Position numbers and translations under genes: made by a program. Below, in pieces: positions 5,658-10,974 of a stretch of 10,974 nucleotides of DNA; within the stretch, counting starts at the first letter, position 1, and every line of letters starts with the position of its first letter. Location of the stretch: contig JAJYTI010000060.1 of NCBI GenBank assembly GCA_021793135.1, positions 1 through 10,974 of the forward strand. The letters are read 5' to 3'. Source of the DNA: Bacteroidota bacterium. Its GTDB lineage: Bacteria > Bacteroidota > Bacteroidia > Flavobacteriales > Flavobacteriaceae. The notes under the pieces were generated by a model, which saw nothing but the letters and a program-made list of their open reading frames with translations, searched no databases and had not been told where the DNA came from.

Positions 5658-5924
5658 TTAATTATTATTTCTTCTTCTATTTTCTGAACGTTCTTTTTGA
5701 AAATCTTTCATTTTTTGGAGGTTCTCATTAGTTAGCATATAATCCTTAAACTTTTTTCCTCTAGATCTATAGATAATAAATGCTGGCATTAAAATAAACG
5801 CTCCAGCTAGGATAGATATTCCTATAACTCTATCTCCAATAGTTGGATTGTTAGACTTAATTATAAAGCCTACAATCATTCCTATTAAAATGAGTAAGGA
5901 TAAAATATTTATGAAAATACGCAT
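5658..5924 (-). CDS. Small two-helix membrane protein of unknown function
   Basis: I do not recognise this 88-residue protein. It has two hydrophobic segments, about residues 4-22 and 33-52, joined by a short polar loop (KSNNPTIGDR). A basic, polar C-terminal tail follows (SRGKKFKDYM to RSENRRRNNN), ending in an Arg/Asn-rich stretch. By the positive-inside rule the tail and probably the N-terminus face the cytoplasm, giving a hairpin. Its start lies 16 bp after the aspS stop with no terminator between them, so it is probably the second gene of an aspS transcript. The next gene, csp, has its own promoter. Coding status is supported by length, clean topology and spacing, but no domain is apparent. 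Confidence 0.75.
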   Translation of the reverse strand: MRIFINILSLLILIGMIVGFIIKSNNPTIGDRVIGISILAGAFILMPAFIIYRSRGKKFKDYMLTNENLQKMKDFQKERSENRRRNNN

Positions 5925-5940
5925 AGTAGAACGTGTTCGG

Positions 5941-7701
5941 TTATTTTTCTTTAATATCTACTTTTAAGCTTAACTCTTGAAGTTGTGCTAGGTCTATAGT
6001 AGCTGGTGCATCAATCATTAAATCACGTCCCATATTGTTCTTAGGGAAAGCAATAAATTCTCTTATGGTTTCTTCTCCACCTAAAATTGAGGTAAGTCGA
6101 TCCATACCAAATGCAATTCCTGCGTGTGGAGGTGCTCCATATTGGAAAGCTTCTAACAAGAAACCAAATTGTTTTTTAGCTTCTTCAGGTGTAAATCCTA
6201 AATGCTTGAACATGGTGTCTTGCATTTGTGTATCGTGAATACGAATAGAACCACCACCAATTTCATTTCCGTTAAGTACTAAATCGTATGCGTTTGCCTT
6301 TACTTCGCCTGGTTTAGTATCTAGCAATTCTAGTTGTCCTTTTTTAGGAGCAGTGAAAGGGTGATGCATAGCATAATATCTTTGGGTATCTTCATCCCAT
6401 TCTAATAGAGGGAAGTCTATTACCCAAAGAGGTGCAAATTCCTCTGGATTACGTAGTCCTAGTCGTTCAGCCATTTCCATACGTAAAGCACTTAATTGGC
6501 TACGTACTTCATTTTTGTTACCTGACAGCACACAGATTAAATCTCCTGGTTTTGCTCCAGTAATTTCAGCCCATTTAGCTAGATCTTCTTGATCATAGAA
6601 CTTGTCTACAGAAGAACGGAAAGTACCATCATCATTACAACGAACGTATACCATTCCTTTTGCGCCTACTTGTGGACGACGTACCCAATCAATTAATTTA
6701 TCGATATCTTTTCTAGAATAGCTATTTACACCTGGCACAGCAATTCCAGCAACCAACTCTGCTTGGTTAAATACATTAAAATCCTTGTGTTGTGCTACTT
6801 CATTCAATTCTCCGAATTCCATTCCGAAGCGAATATCAGGTTTGTCATTACCATATTTCTGCATCGCTTCGTCGTAGGTCATTCTAGGAATATTACCTTC
6901 GATATGAACTCCTTTTAATTCAGCTAATAAATGCTTTAATAGTCCTTCGAAAAGCTCTAATACATCTTCTTGTTCTACAAAAGCCATTTCGCAGTCTATC
7001 TGTGTAAATTCAGGTTGGCGATCTGCTCGTAAATCTTCATCACGGAAACAACGTACAATTTGGAAGTATTTGTCCATGCCACCTACCATAAGCAATTGCT
7101 TAAAGGTTTGTGGTGATTGAGGTAAAGCATAAAACTGTCCTTTATTCATCCTAGAAGGGACAACAAAATCGCGCGCTCCTTCTGGAGTGGATTTTATTAA
7201 GTACGGGGTTTCTACTTCGATAAAGTCTTCGTTAGAAAGATAGTTTCTAACCGCCATAGCTACTTTATGACGGAAGATAAGATTTTCACGTATAGGATTA
7301 CGACGTATATCTAAATAACGATATTTAAGTCGTAACTCTTCTCCACCATCTGTTTTATCTTCAATAGTAAATGGAGGAGTTTTTGATTCATTTAAAATAT
7401 TAAGTTCTGAAACTAAAATCTCAATATCACCAGTCGGTATATTAGGATTCTTAGATTGTCTTTCAATAACTTTTCCTTTTACTTGTATTACATACTCACG
7501 TCCTAGATGAGATGCTTTCTCTATAAGTTCTTTGGGGCTTCTTTCACCATCGAAAATAAGTTGGGTTATACCATAACGGTCTCTTAAATCTACCCAAACC
7601 AAAAAACCTTTGTTACGTACGTGTTGTACCCAACCGCTTAATGTTACTTCTTTATCGATGTCGCTGGCGCGTAGTTCGCCATTGGTGTGTGTTCTATACA
7701 T
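5941..7701 (-). CDS. aspS: Aspartyl-tRNA synthetase
   Basis: AspRS is a class II synthetase that attaches aspartate to tRNA-Asp (or also tRNA-Asn in non-discriminating forms), in the cytoplasm. The 586-residue protein matches bacterial AspRS length. The N-terminal OB-fold anticodon-binding domain (about 1-105) starts MYRTHTNGEL and has VTLSGWVQHVRNKG. The catalytic core carries STPEGARDF (171-179) and SPQTFKQLLM (196-205). Motif 2 is FRDEDLRADRQPEFTQID (219-236). Motif 3 is GIAFGMDRLTSILGG (528-542), with the ATP-binding Arg535. The central segment between motifs 2 and 3 is the bacterial GAD insertion. Tyr2-Arg3-Thr4-His5 and a clear -7 box about 60 bp upstream support ATG 7701. Whether it discriminates between the two tRNAs cannot be decided here, since no gatCAB or asnS gene is in view. 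Confidence 0.97.
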   Translation of the reverse strand: MYRTHTNGELRASDIDKEVTLSGWVQHVRNKGFLVWVDLRDRYGITQLIFDGERSPKELIEKASHLGREYVIQVKGKVIERQSKNPNIPTGDIEILVSELNILNESKTPPFTIEDKTDGGEELRLKYRYLDIRRNPIRENLIFRHKVAMAVRNYLSNEDFIEVETPYLIKSTPEGARDFVVPSRMNKGQFYALPQSPQTFKQLLMVGGMDKYFQIVRCFRDEDLRADRQPEFTQIDCEMAFVEQEDVLELFEGLLKHLLAELKGVHIEGNIPRMTYDEAMQKYGNDKPDIRFGMEFGELNEVAQHKDFNVFNQAELVAGIAVPGVNSYSRKDIDKLIDWVRRPQVGAKGMVYVRCNDDGTFRSSVDKFYDQEDLAKWAEITGAKPGDLICVLSGNKNEVRSQLSALRMEMAERLGLRNPEEFAPLWVIDFPLLEWDEDTQRYYAMHHPFTAPKKGQLELLDTKPGEVKANAYDLVLNGNEIGGGSIRIHDTQMQDTMFKHLGFTPEEAKKQFGFLLEAFQYGAPPHAGIAFGMDRLTSILGGEETIREFIAFPKNNMGRDLMIDAPATIDLAQLQELSLKVDIKEK

Positions 7702-7717
7702 ATTCTATATTCTTGAA

Positions 7718-7732
7718 TTGCTTATAAAGCAA
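7718..7732. repeat. Short inverted repeat in the aspS leader
   Basis: TTGCTT (7718-7723) and AAGCAA (7727-7732) pair perfectly around ATA. In the mRNA this would form a 6 bp hairpin ending about 17 nt before the aspS start codon. The stem is short and may be chance. Confidence 0.35.
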
Positions 7733-7762
7733 ACTATATTGTGGATTCAAATAATTTTTTTG

Positions 7763-7770
7763 CAAAAGTA
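7763..7770 (-). promoter_or_regulatory. -7 promoter box for aspS
   Basis: The minus-strand TACTTTTG is a perfect TAnnTTTG match, in the 92 bp gap between the RND gene and aspS. It predicts a leader of roughly 55 nt. No -33 TTG at ideal spacing is visible. Its presence suggests aspS is transcribed independently of the RND gene. Confidence 0.5.
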
Positions 7771-7793
7771 CATAAAATCAAATGAATCTATTT

Positions 7794-10700
7794 TTATAAA
7801 TTTCCAGCCTTTCTTAAACGCAATCTTTTTCGTTGTGCTCTACGTACTTTTCCTTTTTCTATTACGTAAAATAAAAGTGGTACAATAATTAACGTTAAGA
7901 ATGTAGCAAATGTAAGTCCAAAGATTACAGTCCATGCAAGAGGTCCCCAGAAGGTGACGTTGTCTCCTCCCATATAGATATTAGGATTGTAATCCGTTAA
8001 AAGACCAAAGAAGTCTATGTTTAAACCTATTGCAAGTGGAATTAATCCTAGTACGGTTGTTATTGCTGTAAGTAATACAGGACGTAACCTTGATTTACCT
8101 GCTGCAATAATTAATTGACGATACTCTCCTGGACTTAGATAATCTTCTTGCTCCATTTTATGGTCTATTTTATATCTAGACATCAATATTAAGGTGTAGT
8201 CAATTAAAATAATTGCATTGTTTACAACAATACCAGCTAGGGAAATTAGCCCCATCATAGTCATTATAATAATAAAATTCATATTGGTGGCTAGCATTCC
8301 TATAAATACTCCAGATAAACTCAGTAGTATAGAGGTTACAATAATAGCTGGTTTAGAAATGGAGTTGAATTGTGCTACAAGAATTAAAGTAATACCTCCA
8401 ACTGCGATAAATAAGGCAAGAATTAAGAAGTCCATGTTATCTTCTTGCTCTTCTTGCTCACCAGTAAATTTGTAGCTTACTCCATCGGAGAAAGTATAAC
8501 CTTCTAAACTTCTATCGATTTGTTGAATAATCTCATTTGCATTATAACCTGTAAGTACATTAGAGTAAACGTTTATTACACGTTTTAAATCTCTTCTTTT
8601 TATAGCGCTGAAAGATGAGGTTTGTTCGATATTACTAATCGCACTAATCGGGACTTGAATAATTTGCCCTTGATTGTTTTGTAAGGTAATAGGTTGATTT
8701 AATAAACGATCTTCATTATAACGACTTTCTTTATCTAGTCTTACGTTTATTTCATAGTCTTTATCGTCCACTTTATAGGTCGATGCTTCTTCACCATAAA
8801 TAGCTCTACGTAAAGTTTGACCTACTAATGCAGCAGGTATTCCGAGTTGTCCCGCAGTTTGTCTATTTATAGTTACCTTATACTCTGGTTTAGATTTATT
8901 TACATCTATCTTTAAGTCTTCGATACCAGCAATGGCTTCCGATTCTATTTTAGCGCGAATATTCTCTGCATCTTCAAGCATGTTATCATAGTCATCTCCT
9001 ATGATTTCTATATTGATTGGATATCCAACTGGAGGTCCAACCATATCTTTTTCTACAATAATCGAAACCCCTGGATTCCCTTTTACAACTTCTCGTATGT
9101 TGTTTAATAAATCAGTACTTCGTTTACCTCGACGGTCTTGGAATTCATGTAGAGTTAACGTAATTTTTGCTCTGTGGGGCATATCATTGGTAACACCACC
9201 TTCCGACATTGGGTTGTTTGATCCTTTACCTACTTGCGATAGGAAGGATTCAATCATATAATTTTCTCCGTCATCAGTTAGGTATTCATTGGTAACCTTT
9301 CTTATTTTTTCTTCTAGCTCTTTCGTTAGCTTATCGGTTTTCTCAATAGCAGTTCCCTCTGGATATTCTATATAAGTGATAATCTGATTTGGTTCGTTAT
9401 CTGGGAATAATTCTACTTTAGGTTTAGAAAGGGCAAATAATACTATAGACAATATAAGGATAGCAAAAGTTCCTAAGATGAAAATATTATAACGTTTGCC
9501 ACCAAGTGCAAAACGTAAAAGCTTTTCATATGCATTGTCTAATATGGTTAAAGCGGTGTTTTGGAAATAATCTATTACACGAAGTAAGAATAGATTGTAA
9601 ATCCACAATAAGATAACTGCTAGTATACTCATATTACCTACAGCTCTAGCAAAACCGCTATCGAATACAAATCCTAAAACTAAACTTATGATCCCAATTG
9701 CTCCTAAAATAAGTGACCACTTGATGTGTTGTTTGCGGCTACTTCGTTTTTCCTCTATTTGCATAAATTTGGAGGTAAGCATCGAGTTTATAATCAATGC
9801 AACGAATAATGATGACCCTAAAACAACCGATAGAGTAATAGGGAAGAATATTAAAAAGTCGCCCAATACTCCTGGCCATAATCCTAATGGGAAGAAAGCT
9901 GCAAGCGTAGTAGCAGTAGAGGCAATAATAGGCCAAGCGATTTCTCCCATTCCTTGTTTACAGGCTTTTATTCTAGGCATTCCTTGTTGCATTAAGGAAT
10001 AGATGTTTTCTACAACAACAATACCGTTATCTACCAGCATACCAAGACCCATAACTAATCCGAAAAGTACCATGGTGTTTAGAGTAAAGCCCATAAAAGA
10101 TAAAATCCCCAATGCCATTAGCATAGACATAGGAATCGCAAATCCTACGAAAAGTGCATTTTTGAACCCTAAGAAGAACATAAGTACTAATACTACTAAG
10201 ATAACCCCAAAAATGATGTTGTTAACTAAATCATCTACTTGGCTTTCGGTTTGAATACTTTGGTCGTTACTGATAGAAATATCTAAATCCGAAGGGAAAA
10301 AGTTTGCTTCTTCTCGAGCTATGGTCTCTTTTATTTGCTCTACAGCATCAATCATATTTGTACCTGCACGTTTTTTTACGTCTAGCATTACCACAGGTTT
10401 TCCGTCTTCTCTCGCTAGAGTAGTAGTTTCTTTTTCTTGGAAAGTAATCGTTGCTATGTCGCGTAGAAATACCGTACCATTATCATGCTTTACTATAATG
10501 TTATTAAGCTCCTCTGGACTTTCTATTTCTCCTACTATACGTAAGTTTTTTTCTATTTCACTGCTTTTAATATGTCCACCAGATATCGTTTTGTTCTCGT
10601 TTCTAATGGCTTGAATCACATTTTCAAAACTTACCTTAGCAGCACTCATTTTGTAAAGATCTATTGCTACTTCTACTTCTTCTTCGTCTATACCACGAAT

Positions 10701-10974
10701 GCTCGCTTCTTTGATTGGTGCTAGTAGCTCTACTTCATCTTGTAGATGTTCTGCAAATATTTTAAGCTGTCTTGAAGTATAATCTCCTGTAAGGTTGATG
10801 TTTAGAATAGGAAATTCTTCCGATATGTTCATATCGAATACCGTAGGCTCAACTTTAGCCCCATTGTCCATTGTTGGCCATGTAGTTTCAGCCTTAACAA
10901 GGTCTACTTTGTCTTTTATAAGCTGTTTGGCAACGTTGATTTCTGTTTTTTCATCAAACTCTACAATAATAATC
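7794..10974 (-). CDS. RND-family efflux transporter permease, N-terminus cut by window edge
   Basis: This inner-membrane pump subunit (AcrB/AcrD/AcrF family, PF00873) uses the proton gradient to export substrates, normally with a periplasmic adaptor and an outer-membrane TolC-like channel. The frame is open to the right edge: the ATG at 10871 is internal (Met35 of 1,059 visible residues), because upstream codons continue with IIVEFDEKTEINVAKQL. About 90 N-terminal residues, including helix 1, are missing. Visible in order are the porter domain; helices 2-4, with LNTMVLFGLVMGLGMLVDNG and VVVEN (Asp at 10029-10031); helices 5-6; an extra pair of hydrophobic helices (9570-9720); helix 7; the second porter domain (GPPVGYP, then GEEASTYKVDDKDYEI); helices 8-12, with GIVVNNAIILIDY; and a basic C-terminal tail. 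Substrates cannot be predicted. Adaptor and channel genes probably lie outside the window to the right. Confidence 0.93.
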   Translation of the reverse strand, partial: IIIVEFDEKTEINVAKQLIKDKVDLVKAETTWPTMDNGAKVEPTVFDMNISEEFPILNINLTGDYTSRQLKIFAEHLQDEVELLAPIKEASIRGIDEEEVEVAIDLYKMSAAKVSFENVIQAIRNENKTISGGHIKSSEIEKNLRIVGEIESPEELNNIIVKHDNGTVFLRDIATITFQEKETTTLAREDGKPVVMLDVKKRAGTNMIDAVEQIKETIAREEANFFPSDLDISISNDQSIQTESQVDDLVNNIIFGVILVVLVLMFFLGFKNALFVGFAIPMSMLMALGILSFMGFTLNTMVLFGLVMGLGMLVDNGIVVVENIYSLMQQGMPRIKACKQGMGEIAWPIIASTATTLAAFFPLGLWPGVLGDFLIFFPITLSVVLGSSLFVALIINSMLTSKFMQIEEKRSSRKQHIKWSLILGAIGIISLVLGFVFDSGFARAVGNMSILAVILLWIYNLFLLRVIDYFQNTALTILDNAYEKLLRFALGGKRYNIFILGTFAILILSIVLFALSKPKVELFPDNEPNQIITYIEYPEGTAIEKTDKLTKELEEKIRKVTNEYLTDDGENYMIESFLSQVGKGSNNPMSEGGVTNDMPHRAKITLTLHEFQDRRGKRSTDLLNNIREVVKGNPGVSIIVEKDMVGPPVGYPINIEIIGDDYDNMLEDAENIRAKIESEAIAGIEDLKIDVNKSKPEYKVTINRQTAGQLGIPAALVGQTLRRAIYGEEASTYKVDDKDYEINVRLDKESRYNEDRLLNQPITLQNNQGQIIQVPISAISNIEQTSSFSAIKRRDLKRVINVYSNVLTGYNANEIIQQIDRSLEGYTFSDGVSYKFTGEQEEQEDNMDFLILALFIAVGGITLILVAQFNSISKPAIIVTSILLSLSGVFIGMLATNMNFIIIMTMMGLISLAGIVVNNAIILIDYTLILMSRYKIDHKMEQEDYLSPGEYRQLIIAAGKSRLRPVLLTAITTVLGLIPLAIGLNIDFFGLLTDYNPNIYMGGDNVTFWGPLAWTVIFGLTFATFLTLIIVPLLFYVIEKGKVRRAQRKRLRLRKAGNL

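Noticed and set aside
6035..6238. 67-codon open frame on the plus strand inside aspS
   Set aside because: It is antisense to the AspRS motif 3 region; a shadow of the real gene.
7610..7888. 92-codon hydrophobic frame on the plus strand across the aspS start and RND end
   Set aside because: It runs antisense through both gene ends and the aspS promoter; its hydrophobicity comes from AT-rich spacer and reverse codons.
8218..10614. Several 65-104 codon open frames overlapping the RND gene (8218-8475, 9001-9261, 9688-10002, 9739-9936, 10003-10254, 10321-10614)
   Set aside because: All lie antisense or out of frame within one continuous, well-conserved RND coding sequence.
10869..10871. ATG at 10871 as the start of the RND gene
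   Set aside because: The reading frame continues upstream to the edge with typical RND porter sequence, so this Met is internal.
1..10974. CRISPR array, tRNA or rRNA gene, transposase, toxin-antitoxin or phage genes
   Set aside because: Looked for on both strands; no spaced repeats, cloverleaf-like sequence, or matching protein motifs were seen.

Overview
The window looks like a chromosomal segment from a flavobacterium-like member of the Bacteroidota. The DNA is AT-rich. Several intergenic spaces carry the Bacteroidota -7 promoter motif TAnnTTTG. The phosphate transporter, Dxs, dGTPase and RND pump all have sequence features typical of that group. Species cannot be named from the sequence.

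Layout. A PiT-type phosphate transporter gene runs leftward off the left edge (1-768, C-terminus missing). A 231 bp divergent spacer separates it from dgt (1000-2337, +), a dNTP triphosphohydrolase. dgt meets dxs (2334-4100, -) tail to tail, and the two TAA stop codons share the palindrome TTAA. dxs and tadA (4155-4601, +) diverge from a 54 bp spacer with a -7-like box on each strand. An orphan cysteine-rich lipoprotein gene follows (4695-5219, +), preceded by an (AT)9 tract. A perfect 14 bp palindromic bidirectional terminator (5313-5342) closes the lipoprotein gene from the left and a cold-shock protein gene (5381-5578, -) from the right. Further right, all leftward, are a small two-helix membrane protein gene (5658-5924) that probably shares a transcript with aspS (5941-7701), and a large RND efflux permease (7794 to the right edge, N-terminus missing).

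Functions. Most genes are housekeeping: phosphate uptake, dNTP pool control, isoprenoid precursor synthesis (DXP), tRNA wobble inosine formation, tRNA-Asp charging and RNA chaperoning. The RND pump and the lipoprotein are the envelope components. The genes do not form one pathway; the window is a series of short, mostly single-gene transcription units in alternating orientation.

I see no mobile element, CRISPR array, tRNA, rRNA or defence system, and no convincing new multi-gene system. The most unusual parts are the lipoprotein gene with its AT-repeat promoter region and internal 12 bp duplication, the compact dxs/tadA divergent control region, and an RND pump with an altered proton-relay motif and two apparent extra membrane helices. 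No intergenic stretch exceeds 300 bases.
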